This document shows positions 23,615 to 36,300 of a stretch of 64,000 nt of DNA, piece after piece (the first letter of the stretch is position 1; each line of letters begins with the position of its first letter). The stretch comes from Paramyrothecium sp. XJ0827 (lineage: Eukaryota > Ascomycota > Sordariomycetes > Hypocreales > Stachybotryaceae). Position numbers and translations under genes: made by a program. The notes beneath the pieces were generated by a model. It saw only the letters and a list, made by a program, of their open reading frames with translations. It had not been told where the DNA came from and made no database searches. The DNA lies in the NCBI GenBank assembly GCA_020881915.1, contig JAJFPB010000002.1, positions 2,728,001-2,792,000 on the forward strand. The letters are read 5' to 3'.

Positions 23615-25544
23615 GTCATGTTGGAGCAGGGCATTTGTAGCCAACTTCCTTCGACCGCTTGGGCTGGTGACGCGCGTTTTGAGGCGGCCATAATCGAGGA
23701 TGGACTAATATGGGGCTGCCGCGCGCGAAAGTATTGGGATAGGATCGGGGCGTTTGTGTTGGGAAAGGTTCGACAGGCTTACGGGGCATGATGTAATGAA
23801 GACTTAGTTACTGTTATGAAATGACCACGAAAGAGACAACATACCAACAAGTTTACAGAGCTGGCGGCTTTTGCGTGTGACGATTAGCGTAAGCTATGGA
23901 CTACTCACTACTGCGGTGGTGAACTAACAACACCAAGAATACACGTCCCTGCACTAAGTTCGACGCCATTACCATTGTTTGTGCTGCAAATGAGCACCGA
24001 GCTTGCTCGCCGCGAAGTCCGTTCAAGGCGAGATCAAGGCTTATTTGAATGGGCGTGATGGAACCCGAAGCATCTTCCCTTATCGCTAGCTCATGCTTCC
24101 AAAGTGTCCAATATGTTGCCAGGCCCACGCTCCTTTGACAGTAAATCAAATCCTGTAGTCCAAGTCGTGTACTCGACCTCATGACCAGGGAACACTAAAG
24201 TCATTTGAACTGCTGCCAAAGGCCGAGTGGCATGTATCCTTGCTTCGCTTTTGGCAAGGGGTGGTGCTCGAGAAGTAGCATCTGTCAAATTTTGAAGAGC
24301 ATGAGTATCGATGAGCCACCCCTTGGAGCAACCTTCATTCCTCTTCGATTGGTGTGATATGCCTCTCTTGCGCAGGAGCCCGTCAAAGCACGCTAAGCGA
24401 GCTTCTTTCAAATCAGTCGTATCTGGAAATCCATGTTACCTTCCCACCTTCTGTCACGCCATGTTTTCTAAACTGATTCGTGTTCGCAGGCTTTTTTCGC
24501 ATGCGCAAAGGCTGGTGCAAGGGCTGGTGCAATGGCTGGCGGCGCAAGACGATCCGAGGGCCAACCGCACGCAACGGGACATGTGAATCTCCTCGTCTTG
24601 CCCCCCGAAGAATTGTTGCAACCTGAATGAGAAAATATCGCTATCGTGCTGTCAGCCACGTCTGATTGTGCCAAACGTGGAATGCTCGGAAGGTAGCTCT
24701 ATAGGGGTCCAAAAGCCGGGACGGGCCTAGACCTGCGGTTCCATGCATCATGCAACATTGACCACTGAGGGGTAGCCACCCGGAAGAGCATGTCCGAGCA
24801 AACATTCGAGCCGCTTTTACCTCTCGTGTGGATGAAGATGTAAGCCATCCGCACGAACTCTATCAAACATGATTCTAGGATTGCTTGTATCCTGGTAAGC
24901 CACGATGCGCACGAGACAGGTGAGCCTCCGCGTTTGCTGGGGTCCAGGCCGTGAACCCAGCCGAATGCGATGATTTCCAACCAGTTCCGCAGCGCTGATG
25001 AGGACCGGTTCCCCCGGCCGTACGTCGCTTTGCAGCATGACACTGCAGTTGATCACGATAGTGTGGTATGATCCCGAAGGTTGTTGAGGCGAGGCCTCAT
25101 TGATAAAGTGTGGCGGCGTCCCACCTGCCCGTAGCTTTGCTGTTGTATAGAGTGTGTGATGTCCACCTCCGACTACTGAACGTCATGAGCATCGCAAGTC
25201 CGCTTTCCCGTGCCTGACATCTTGGGACGGGCCATTCATCCACACCACGGCTGTGGCGTAGAGCTCTGATGTATTGCAAGCTTCGCCTCGTCCTCTGGCT
25301 GCACGACAGAAGCTTGTTTGCCCAACCACAGCATCCCGAATGTTGAATGCCAATTTCACTGAGGCACACGGAGCGGCACACACTCTTTGTAATTCGTGTT
25401 CTAAACACGAAGCTTGACTTGCCAAAACCCCCCAGCTTTTCTGAGCTGCCCGGTGTGAATCGGGCGATTCTGATATTCCCGAAAAGAGAACACGCATAGT
25501 CTGGTAGCACTTGCTCTCGAGGCAGGTGACCAGTCAGGCCTGAC
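23615..25544. other. Intergenic region, no gene seen
   Basis: A 1.9-kb interval between two same-strand genes. Minus-strand open frames at 23901-24411 and 25097-25645 have no recognisable domain or consistent splice structure. No tRNA or repeat was identified. Confidence 0.45.
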
Positions 25545-27114
25545 ATGATGGCAGCAGCAAGAATACTTTCTCGGCGGTCGGTTGCTGCCATTGTCGTACT
25601 GGGGGTATTCTTTGGTGCCATGCTCATTGCATCAAGGCGGCTCATGGAGATATGCCCAGAAGGTGGCTACTGCTATGGGCTCGCCCGTCTTCAGGACAAT
25701 CTTCCTTCGTTTCGAATCCAGAAAGACACGGGATATAAGAAGCCCAGCGGACGGCCCAGCGGCCCTTCACATCGGAAACCCCCAAGCACGTGTGCTGGGT
25801 TCCCCGACACCTCGAACATGCTTCTGGTCATGAAGACTGGAGCCTCAGAAACCTTTGCCAGAATTCCAACACAAGTCTTAACGAACCTGAGATGCCTTCC
25901 CGAGTACTTCATCTTCAGCGATATGAAGCAAAACGTTGCGGGCTTTCACATCCGCGACAGCCTCGACACCGTTCTCGAGGAAGTGAAGACCGGCAACAAG
26001 GACTTTGATCTGTACTACCGCCAGCAGAAGTGCCCCGTGCATAAGGAAGAGTGCAACAAGCACTTCGATGCGGCAGCGGAAGGCTGGTCGCTTGACAAAT
26101 ACAAGAACATTCATATCGCTGAGAAGACTTACAAGATGCGTCCAAACTACGACTGGTACGTGTTCGTCGACGCGGATACATACGTCGTATGGCCAACTCT
26201 GGTAGAGTGGATGAAGAGACTAGATCCCACAGATCGCCATTACCTTGGGAGCGTGACATACGTGTCCGACTTTCCCTTCGGCCACGGCGGCAGCGGATAT
26301 ATCGTATCGAAGGCAGCCATGCAAGAATTCTTCGAGGGCAAAGAAGGCGTAGCAAATCGCTGGGATCACCGGGCATCTCAGGAGTGCTGCGGAGATTATA
26401 TGTTTGGGCTGGCTCTCAAGACAGAGACAGGCATCGCTGTCAACAACACTGTAAGCTTTTTACCTGGCCCAGCATCTCTACATGGTGTTCCCTGGGGTAT
26501 CAGAAATGCGGGTTGACTAACGACCATGACAGTGGCCGACCATCAATGGAGAGAAGCCGAACACGATCTGGTACGGCGAAGGGCAGTGGTGTCATCCCAT
26601 GGCCACGATGCACCACATCGGAAGCGAGGAGATCTCCATGTTCGAGGAGTTCGAGAAGGACCGGCGATTCTTGGGCCCACTCCTGGTCAAAGACGTCTAC
26701 CATCGCTTCGTGGAGCCGCACTTGAACGAGTACCATCAAGACTGGGACAACATGAGCGATGACACGTGGTATCTGGATACGACGCCGGGCAAGCACGAAG
26801 ACTCGGAAATCGAGAAGGCCAAGAAGGAAGACCTCTCGGAGCACGAGAAGAAGGCTCACTTGAGCGTGGAGGACTGCCGCGTCGCCTGCCAACATATCGA
26901 CGATTGCATGCAGTGGCGATTTTATAAGGGCATCTGCGGGACGAGCAGGGCGATCAAGCATGGGTATCCGACAAAGGGGTCTGATAATAAAGACGAGAGG
27001 AGAATAAGCGGCTGGAATATCGAAAGGGTCAATGCCTGGGTCCAGAAACACGACAACTGTGCCGAGATACCATGGCCCGTCGTAGGACCTGAAGCAAAGA
27101 AGCTGCGGGCATGA
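25545..27114 (+). CDS. GT31/fringe-like glycosyltransferase, type II membrane protein
   Basis: Exons 25545-26450 and 26533-27114 encode 495 aa; the 82-nt intron has donor GTAAGC, branch GACTAAC and acceptor GACAG. Residues about 10-30 form a single hydrophobic signal-anchor, so the catalytic part should face the Golgi/ER lumen. The nucleotide-sugar DxD motif is D209-A-D211 in YVFVDADTYVVWP, followed by the acceptor-side segment HGGSGYIVSKAAM and ECCGDYMFGLAL, as in fringe/C1GALT-type GT31 enzymes. The C-terminus (about residues 405-450) has spaced cysteines in SVEDCRVACQHIDDCMQWRF, resembling a PAN/apple module. The sugar and acceptor cannot be deduced. Intron retention would end translation shortly after residue 302. 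Confidence 0.85.
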
Positions 27115-29553
27115 TTGTAGAAAAGAGTGGAACAATCCACGAAGCTCTCGGCAATAGATGATGGCGCTATCATGGCCTCACACCCTTCTCCTGAGACGAA
27201 ACGATGGGGAGGGCCAAGCAAGCCTGTTTGGTTCGGAGCTGCAGCAATGAATGTCAATTGAGTCGCGAAACTCGAGCGTGATGTCCAATCTCGGATTCAG
27301 AATAGGAGAGTGAAAGGTCATTGTCAGTGTTTAATCAAGCCACATTGGCAGATGACGCGAGGAGTCGTGATTCATGCAATGAACGCCTTGTGCCTGAGTG
27401 AAACTAAGGCGGGGCCGTCATCCAGGAAGGACCGCCTTAATGACGATCAGCTGGTGCCTTTCCCCTATGAGACGGTCCAGGAAATTAGCACCCAAGCATT
27501 CTACACCCTCGAGATCATGCGCATCAGACGAGGAGGAACATGTCACGTAGTGCTCCATGTGGGCGGGAAAAGAAAATAGTTCAAGAACCCCTTGATCTAC
27601 GCTTGGCTCCCGAGATCAGGGCCTGCATTGCCTGCGGTGGTGGTGCTTCAGCTAAATTGGGAATGCATGCATTCGCAGGTTCCCCAAAACTGTTGCCATA
27701 AGGTACCTAAGGTAGGCTATAACTTTGCGTTCAGGGAACTCAGGCAGCGTACGGTGGGTAAGGTAGGTAGGGCTTGACTGAAATTTAGCGCACCCATGGC
27801 ACCTGAAATGCTGCTTGGTACCTACAGAGTGCTGGCTGCTGAGTTCTCTTTTCCTGGCTCGCGTGGGTACCTTATTTACCAGGGAGCGGTAGGCACATAG
27901 GCAAGGTAGGCAACTGGGCTCGTGATCGGATCAGCTCGTCCGAACGGAAGCACGGCTCAAAAATACAGAGCACCACGTGTAGCAGGGTCCATTGGCGACT
28001 CGGCCCCAAGGTCTTCACCCTTTTCCCGTCGAGCGTCCGGCTTTGGCCGTTTCGCAGAGGTGACATCCGGGCCATGAGAAAAAGGGGGGCCTCACGGCAA
28101 CGGCGCTTGGCACTCCGCCGCCGACGTCCCGGTGCCGGACCTATATGGGCGGCAAATTAAAGCTTGATGTCATGGCATTTCTGAAGAAGAAAAAAACATC
28201 CCCTAGCTCCGACAAAGAAGAAAGGAAATGAAAGGAAAGGAAAGGAAACACCGCCCTACTCCCTCCCTTTCGAAATGGGGTGCAAGGGGGGGTGGCGTGG
28301 CCCAGCAACTGGAATATGATAGACTCGAATTCTCCATAGAACCGCCCGCATGCCGTTCGCCATGGGACAAGGACAGCTCATCCTCACAGTTGGGGGGAGA
28401 GTTCAGAAGTCATGGGCCGGCCGGTCGTGTCTGACCCTGGAAGTGAACCGCACATCCCATGCTCCTGTTTGATGAAGATGGGCTGCTGGGCATTCCAGGC
28501 ACGTCGTTCCTCCGCCCCCCGCGGGATGTGCTGCTGATGAGGACCCCTGGTGACGAGTCCACGGGGCTAGACAGGGCAAGACGGGGCCCCTATTTCCCAG
28601 TGGCAGTGACCCTGTCTCCTCGCTCTTGTTCCCCTTCGACAGAAGAGAACGTGGAGCTTTGACCATGTGGGACCCGCCCAAGTGGACTGGCTTCAGGACG
28701 GCATTTCATCTGGTGTTTGGCGCCGCCTGCCTCAAGCCGCTACCTCTTGGCATGAACGTACCTCCATTTCTTTCATTCGATCACGGTTACAGGTTGGTAG
28801 CCCAAGGCATTGTCGGGGCCTGGCCTTGCCTGGCCTGGCCCCAAGGCCTCATGCGGCGCAGCAAGCTCCACGCTGAGCTGCGCAGGCGGGCGGCTAGTTA
28901 TTTTTACCAGGTGTAAGTGCGGTGGGTGAGATGAACGCAAGGCGAGGAAGGGCATGATGACGCCAGTGTAAGTCGGCGGCTTGTCCCTAGCTGAAGCTTC
29001 TCCAAAATGGCTGGCTCTGGACTGAGGTGCGGTACTTGCCCGTAGGCAGGCGAGGCAAGGTATCTAGCTTTCCCTCTAGGAAATTCCGGAAATGGAGATG
29101 ATGCCGTCCTCTGGATACTTGTAAACTCAGTCCCCAATCCAAGGAATTCGTGGTTCGGCATCTCCGTTTAATAGAATGTCTTGGACCGGTGTTGTGACCA
29201 TCTGCAACTTATTCTACATTGTTGGCTCAGTGACCTCCCCTCCATCTTCCCAGGCACCGGACGTGTTTATGGGCATAAGACAGGCAGCGCACGCCCCCCA
29301 CCCCCTTTGCCCTGCCCCAGCAAGCTACCTTAGGCCAAGGTACAGACCAAACCCGGCAGGGCGACACACCCCTCTGGGATCCGCTAAAGGGAGGCGGGCC
29401 GCCGACTTGGACGGATCGGGGGAGCTTCTCTCGACTCTAAACCATCCTCCTCTCCTCCCGCCTTGCCTTGCCTTCTCAACTGAACTCCTTGTGCATCCTT
29501 CTGCTTGCTCATAGTCTCCAAATTAAACGCCTAGCGGACGATATCTGCCCAAA
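27115..29553. other. 2.4-kb gene-poor interval
   Basis: No supported gene. It includes ACCTAAGG/GGTAAGGTAGG-type elements (27700-27717, 27755-27770), a GGAAA tandem stretch at about 28221-28249 and a CCTGGCC-rich block at 28817-28852. The segment before 29554 (about 29430-29550) is pyrimidine-rich and is likely the promoter and leader of the next gene. Confidence 0.45.
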
Positions 29554-30309
29554 ATGCCCGACGCCGGAAACTCTTCAGTGAACGTGAGCGACGAGGTCCT
29601 CGACCGGGACTGGAAGCCAAATGGCCGACGACCGCAATCGTAAGTAGCCCAAGGCTTCGGCATCCCTTGCTCTCGCGTCTGATACCGCACGAAACCACCA
29701 CAAACTCCCCCACGAGACTTCGTTGGTTTAGCCAGTTCGGAAACGCTAACAATGGAGCTACTCACAGCACGATTGCTCGCTCCTTCTCTGCCGAATTGAT
29801 GGACATCTTCCGTATCGAAAACTCCATCTCCGACCTCGATCAGGAAGTCGACAAGAGGTATGGGAACCTCCCTCCCTAGCTCCAGTCTCCCTCGACCTCT
29901 GTGGGAGCTCAATCCGACATGCAACAAGACCAATCTCCTAGCTTTGCCTTCAGCGCGCAGTCTGGCTAATCCTCGTCTTGCCTCGCATCACAGGAGACAA
30001 AACGTCGACAAGAACACCCAGGAGCTCGCCTCCATCGAGAAGCGCATCCGCGAAATGGAGGCCCGTCTCCAACGCAACGGCACCAGTCACTCGCGCACGC
30101 CCATCCCGCAGTCCGACACCCTCACTCGGGCCACCGTCAGTGCCGCTTCTTCGCTCCCCAAGGACGAAAAGAACCCATCCTCGCGGCCCGGCACCGCCCG
30201 CGCCGCCCAGCAGGCCCCTAGCTCAGGCATCATGCCCCCAACCCCAGGGGCCAGTGAAGGTGAATACTACCTCGTCACCCGAGCCGATCTGGACGACCAG
30301 CACCGCTGA
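29554..30309 (+). CDS. Small coiled-coil protein of unknown function
   Basis: Exons 29554-29639, 29768-29857 and 29994-30309 encode 163 aa; introns of 128 and 136 nt are GT-AG and phase 2 is kept at both joins (TC|C, AG|G). The central part, about residues 30-85, contains STIARSFSAELMDIFRIENS followed by a heptad-like charged helix (ELASIEKRIREMEARLQ). The second half is Ser/Pro/Ala-rich and probably disordered, ending in EGEYYLVTRADLDDQHR. I do not recognise the family with certainty. The exact phase match across two introns and the contrast between helical core and disordered tail argue that it is a real gene. It could be a small structural or complex subunit. Confidence 0.7.
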
Positions 30310-31179
30310 CCTTGGTTCTCTTTTGCTTCTGCGGTTCAAAGACGGCGATCATGAACGCGAGTAAACAATTCGTTTCTCCTTCACCTTCAATATTCATTTC
30401 TTCATAACCTGGCGACGTTCGATCGGCGTATCATCCCGACATAGCCGACATTTCAGTTCGAACAGGTTTTCACGTATCGGGAGTTCCTTACAGCCAGTAC
30501 ATCGGTTCTCCCTCCCGAGGAAACTGCCACAACGGTCGAAAGACACGATCTCCACGCGAGCAAAGGCGGGCAATGCCAAGCGTATGGATATCTTTCTTAC
30601 ACTTACACCTTTATTCTTCTCTTTTGCATGATCCGAATGGTTCGGGGATATATACCACTGTTTCCATTATTCTTCATTCGTTACGACGATGTTCCCTAGG
30701 CGTTTTGGGATATCGGCCATTAATGGCTGTTTTTGTTTTCTTACATGGTCGGTCGCTACGGCTCTCTTTCAAGTGGAGATTCGGGAACACGAGCAAACAG
30801 GCGCGCGATAACCGAAGACTAGACGGCGTGTCTACAAGAAAGGGGTGTGTGTTCATGGAGCAGGTGTCAGTTGGGTTGTTGGGATTCAGTATCTCGGCGG
30901 GGGCGCTTGGCACACCTATTCCAACAACAGAGGGTAGTATCATACATATGACTGCAAATCAGCATCGATGTCAATATATCAGTTCTCTCCAGTTCCCGCA
31001 AAGACACATGTATCATCCCTCGAAACCAAGGGAACCGCATCTTTTGACACTCTAGGCTTCGTCAAACAGGAGGAAACTGTGGCGGAGAATACTACATGTT
31101 GAACGAAGTGGTGTCTCGTTCTTCTTCTTCTCAACCTTTCAGCATCCTGCCCATCATCAGCTTGTTTAGGCACGACTCG
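30310..31179. other. Convergent intergenic region, no gene seen
   Basis: Lies between the small coiled-coil gene (+) and the aspartic peptidase (-). A plus-strand open frame at 30573-31055 has no recognisable domain and sits in probable 3' UTR sequence. Confidence 0.45.
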
Positions 31180-32580
31180 TTAATATTCGGCATTCAGGTA
31201 TTTATTGGCGAACCCAACACGATTGCTCTGCAGGTCGAATGCCACAAATACAGCTTTCAGCATTGCGCCTCCCAAAATGGTCGACTGCAAGTTGACTGCA
31301 CTCTGGAGGCCACCCCAGCAAAAGTCCGGCTGGGATTTGAGCGGGGAGTGGTTCAGATAGAAGCCCGGAATGGTGAGGATGTGCTCCGAACCGGGAAGCT
31401 TGAATTGTAAATCCGGTAACTGATCGGTGATGTTGCAGGGAAATATGTATGCGTTGCTGAGGTCTGAGGACGATCGGGTGCCGGGAACATCAGCCCAGTA
31501 CATGCTAGCCAGCTCACCTGGTATGAATAGGAGCGTAGTGCCGGTATCAACAGTCGCTGCGAACTTGTTGTACCACCACGTGCCATTCTGCGTCTTCCAC
31601 GTCGTCAAGTCTAGCTCGACGTCCCAGTGAGGGCTTTCGGGAACAGTATCCAGCCATGTGATCTCGTCCGATGCCAAGCTCGCCTCGATGTACCCAAAAT
31701 CGAAACGTCCGGTTGCGTTTTTCCTCAGATCGGCCGTGAAGATGGGGGCATCGAGCTCGGGTCTCAAGAGATCAAGAAACCGTGTTGCAGGCGGATTCAC
31801 ACTACTCGGAAGGGTCTTGGCGAGACCAAGGATCCCGGTCAGTCCAACCTCACGCTCAAAGGCATGCGCTACAAGTTGAGCTGATTGAACCGTGGCGTTG
31901 TCGATTGTAAAGTCGCCAATACGAATAGTGTCGGTATAAACAATGCCGCTGGCAACAGAGCCGTCCACTGCCATATGGACATATCAGATGGAGCAAATGC
32001 TGGAGGGCCCGATTACTTACCATATCGAACATTCCATACGGCGCCGTCCACTACCTGCGACGTTTCGGACGTGTTGGGCATGTATTGAGGAGCCCATGGC
32101 CCATTCTGGTTGGACCGATACGTGGTATCAGAGGACTGCACCCATCTGCTGAACTCAGTCAATGCTACTAGCAGGCTTGTATTATGCTCTCTTACAAATC
32201 GGCAGACCCCGTGTCGAAGGCCAGACTCAGTATCTGCGGCGGGTTGCCGATTTGCACGTCCGCAACGAAAATCTCGTCCGTCCCAATCGGCCGAATGTCA
32301 ACGCGACCTTCTGCTCCGTGTTAGACTCGTACAGACATAACATCGTAAAGTAGGCCTGACCGCCATTGGCAAAAGCGAGGTTAGAGACTACCTCGGGGGT
32401 GACTTCACGGCCCCATTTCTCGTGAGCTGCGACCCAGTCGCGCTTGAAGTCATGTTCTCCGCCGCTCCGCTCGTGGACTTCCAATGAGAACCTCTTCAAA
32501 GGCTTTTCATGAATGCTGGCGAGAGCGACTGCAACCGTGAAACACCAGAGAATAGCTAGAGAAGGAAGCAAATTGACCAT
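31180..32580 (-). CDS. Pepsin-like aspartic peptidase (family A1), secreted
   Basis: Four exons in coding order, 32580-32361, 32310-32196, 32145-32021 and 31967-31180, encode 415 aa. Introns of 50, 50 and 53 nt are GT-AG; the first uses a GTCAGG donor. A hydrophobic signal peptide (about residues 1-21) and a basic propeptide precede the mature domain, which starts near DEIFVADVQIGNPPQILSL. Catalytic aspartates are Asp106 in FDTGSADLW and Asp294 in TVDTGTTLLF. The flap region reads VRYVDGSVASGIVY, including the expected Tyr. The closing hydrophobic-hydrophobic-Gly segment (TILGGAMLKAVFVAFD) is present. Several N-glycosylation sequons (NAT, NGT, NIT) occur. It is a general extracellular or vacuolar protease by family; the substrate is unknown. 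Confidence 0.9.
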
Positions 32581-33312
32581 GGTGGCGGTGGCAACCTATA
32601 GAATATGAGAAGAGGATGGTCCAGTAGGGAGTTGGAAAGTCGAATGTTCAGCCAAGAGCAAGAGGTTGTGTGAATGAAGCTTGGGGGTTCCCGTTGCGGT
32701 CTTATGGTAAGTTGGCAAGAAGTAGTTGGTGTGGAAGCCCGTCCATCACGCTTGCCCTGACCACTTCTAATATTTACTACTTTGGCAAACCAAGTTCTCA
32801 AACACGCCGCATGCACATTGCCGGACGCTGACCATCCTTCATACTCACAAGCTCGTTTGCCAATTACTTTGTCTCTGATACGACCTGCTACCCGCACTCT
32901 TGTCCTATGTGGCACCCCAAAGTGGCCGCCATCATTGTGGCTTCAGAAGATGCTATATACATCACTGAGCTAGATCAGCTGCACATCAATTGGAGCAGCA
33001 CCAGGATGCTTGCTTTGAGCTGGGTGATACACCCTGCCTTGTTTCTTTTATTCCCAACGCAAACATATAGACATTTGGTGAGGATCATTTGACTCGCCGC
33101 TGCCTGCCAAGTCACACAAGCTGAGCCTAGATTCACGAAGCACATAGAGCATGTGAGACGCCAACGCACCCAATCATCCTCCGACATGTAGTGTGCAACA
33201 AAGGTGGCCCTGTCTGTCACTGATATGTTACGATAAGTCAGTATGTTGTAATCTATTCATGCTATGTCCAATATCATAGTTTGTATATCGTTCTCCAACG
33301 CCCGCTGTTGAC
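32581..33312. promoter_or_regulatory. Upstream region of the aspartic peptidase and 3' region of LHS1
   Basis: About 730 bp between two minus-strand genes. No other gene is supported; it should hold the peptidase promoter and LHS1 3' UTR. Open frames are under 120 codons and unrecognised. Confidence 0.4.
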
Positions 33313-36300
33313 TCATAGTTCGTCATGCTTGTCCTCCTCTACCGTCTTCTCGTCCTTCTTGTCATCCTCCTTCTTATTTTCCTCCTTCTTGTCTTCCTTC
33401 TTCTCCTCCTGCTCCGCCTTTCGCTTGATATTTGCGATAAACTCCTCCAGCTCCTCCTGTGTAGGCATCTTCTCGCCATCACCGAATTTGATAGTCTGCT
33501 GAGCTGGATCCGCGCTCTTGGTCTTCGACTTCTTCTTATCCCCAGTGCTCTGAGTCGCCTTCTTCTTCTTCTCGAAGTTCCGGACTGCCTTCAAGGCAAG
33601 GTCCTTTCCAGCCTTGTCAAGGGCCTGTCGCTTGGCCTTGAGGTCCTGGACGAGAAGGACAGGATCGGCAGTGCCAGGCAGCTCGTTTTGCTGTGTCTCC
33701 AGGTCTTCTAACCAGGCCACAACCTCCTTGTAAAGCCCCTCAATCTCTTCGAGGTCTTCACGCTGGTACATTGGTGGCACAGGGCCGATCTCCTTCTTGA
33801 GATCGTCCATCGTCCGCTCCTCCTTCTTTTCTGGGGCATCTTCATCCTCGAGATCATCCTCAGCCGGTGTCTCCTTGGCGGGCTCCGCAGTTTCGGACTC
33901 CTTGGCAGATGCGGCAGCGTGGAATGCCTCGTACTCGTCGATCTGGTCGCGAATGGTGCCAACGAAGTGAACAGTCTGGTTCAAGGCATCCTTCAATGCA
34001 GTGACCAACTCAGGTCGCTGTGCGCTTTCGTCTCGTCGCTTAACAATAGGAACCGCCAGGTCCTCGAGCTCCTTGAGCTTCGCCTTGAGATCCGCCCTGT
34101 TTGCCTCAACGCCATCCTCATACAGCCATTCGCTAACAACCTCAAGCCTCTTGCTAAGCTCACTTCGCTCCGCCTCTGTTGAAGCGGCGATAAAAGTCTC
34201 CGACTCAAGCAGGTCTCTGACCTTGTAAGTGTAGCCTTCCAGCTGGTTGAGGGCCTCCTCCCTCAGCATGCGAGCCTTGTCCGAGGCAGCAAAAGCCTTC
34301 AAGCGATCCTTGGCCTTGACGACTTCTTCCGTAGAAAATTGAGGGCTGCCAGCCTTCTCCAGCTCAAATTTGACAGGGATGGAAACGAGCTGCTTCTTGA
34401 CCTCGGGCTTGGCATCTTCACCTGCAGCAGTAGCCTTGGCATCCTTGTCTGAGGCAGTCGAGGACTCGGATGAGTCCGTCGTCGTGGAACTGGTTGACTT
34501 TGACTTGGAGTCTTTCTTGGAGTCTTTCTTAGAGTCCTTCTTAGAGTCTTTCTTGGTGGATTTCTTTGTGGCTTTGTCTGACTCCTTTGAAGCAGAATCC
34601 TCATCTTCGTCCTTCAGCGGCTGCTGATCCTTCTTACCAAACCCAAACAAGTTCTTAACGCCATCCACAAAGCCTTCCTTCTCTGTAACTTCGGCCTCAC
34701 ACTCAACAGCCGCCTTCACAATTTCTACTTCACCATTGTCGCCCTTGAGCTTCACGCCAAGCTTGAATTGAATATCAGCATCGGTGCACGAGGGGTACTT
34801 CTCCTTCAAAGCATCGGCGCTGGCGGTCAGGTTCTTCGTAGTGACCAGTGCGACATCCTGATCCTCGGACTCGACCTGCTGGTAAAAGGTGGCAGTAAAG
34901 TCCTTGAGGTCGTTGAAGGTCAGCTCCTTGGCAGGGCCGCCCAGGGGAGACACAGAGGTCCACAGTCGCTGGTGCTGGAGCATGTTGTTGCTCTTGGTCC
35001 ATTTGATTCCAGACGGGTACTGGGAGCCTTCCAAGATCCTGATCTCTTTGACGCGGAAGCTTGGGCTCAATTCGGCAGCTCGGAAACCGGCTCCAAGTAC
35101 GGCAGCCTCATCGGCGTTAACATTGGATCGGAGCTTTTCCGCAGAGCCAGCCGCGTCCTCGAGGACTTTCTGAACAAAGGGGGTGCGAGAGGCACCACCA
35201 TGCATGATCACAGAGGTGAGGTCGCTGACATCCAGGCCAGAGGCCTTCAGGGCATCGTTGAAAACAACACCAAGTCGCTTGGCATGAGGCTCAGCCAGAG
35301 TCTCGAAATCAGCCCGGGTAATCTTGTACTTGAAGTCAATGTCCTCGTACAAGCCCTCGAAGCCAGCCCCGGTGTTCTGGTTTGCGCTCAGTACCTGGCG
35401 CACTCGCTCTGCGTCCTTTGACAGCTTTGCCACGGCACGACCGTGGGCCTTGACAGCGTCGAGGGTGACAGAGGCTTTCTGGGCGGCCTTTGACTCCACA
35501 AACTGCGAGAGCATGTCATCGACGATGACATAGTTCAGGGCATCGCCGCCAAGAGTCCTGTCCCAGCTGCTGCCCAGAACCTGAATTTCTTGAACCGTCT
35601 TGTTGAACTTGCCCACGTCCTTGACACTTCGGCTCTGGAACCTCAGAACAGTCGCCTTGGTAGACCCAGCACCCATGTCGTACACCATGTGATATTCTGG
35701 CTTCTCGCCTTCGTTGATGTTGGGAAACTGGCGAGTCAAGGCGTAGTTCAAGCCGACGGCAAGACCATCGCTGACCAGGCTGAGGACTTTAAGGTTGGCC
35801 AGCTCCGCAGCGGTCTGAATGGCGCGCTTCTCCTCGAGAGTGTAGAATGGGGGGACGGTCAGGACGATAGATTGGACAGAAGTACCATCGCCAGCAGCAA
35901 CTTCAGCGTTCTTGCGAATGCTTTGCAATTGCATGGCGAGCAGCTCCTCGATCGTCCAGGGCTCAACCTCGGGGGTGAGGGCCTTGCTCTTGAACGCAAC
36001 GGTGCGTTTGCTCGTGTGGGCCTCGAGGTTCAGAGCCGGATGACGGGCCGCATATTCGACAACGGCGGGGTCCTCGACGTTAAGACCAAGGAGGGCCTTC
36101 AGGTTGGGGTAGACATCGCCAGGGAATCTGGCAGCGATAGCCATAGCATCGGCGCCATAGGCGCGCTCGGGGTACTCGCCCTCCTTCGGTCCGCCCTTGG
36201 GGGGCTTGAAGGCCACTGCGGCGGTTTCTTTGCGTCGCGAGTCCTTTGTGAGGACGATCTCGAGAGGGATACCAGGCTTGACAAGAGACGCCTTGATGTA

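Noticed and set aside
25097..25645. 182-codon minus-strand frame overlapping the glycosyltransferase start
   Set aside because: Its start overlaps the signal-anchor region of the GT31-like gene antisense and no family or intron structure supports it.
30573..31055. 160-codon plus-strand frame between the coiled-coil gene and the peptidase
   Set aside because: No domain, aromatic/Ser-rich chance composition, and location in probable 3' UTR sequence.
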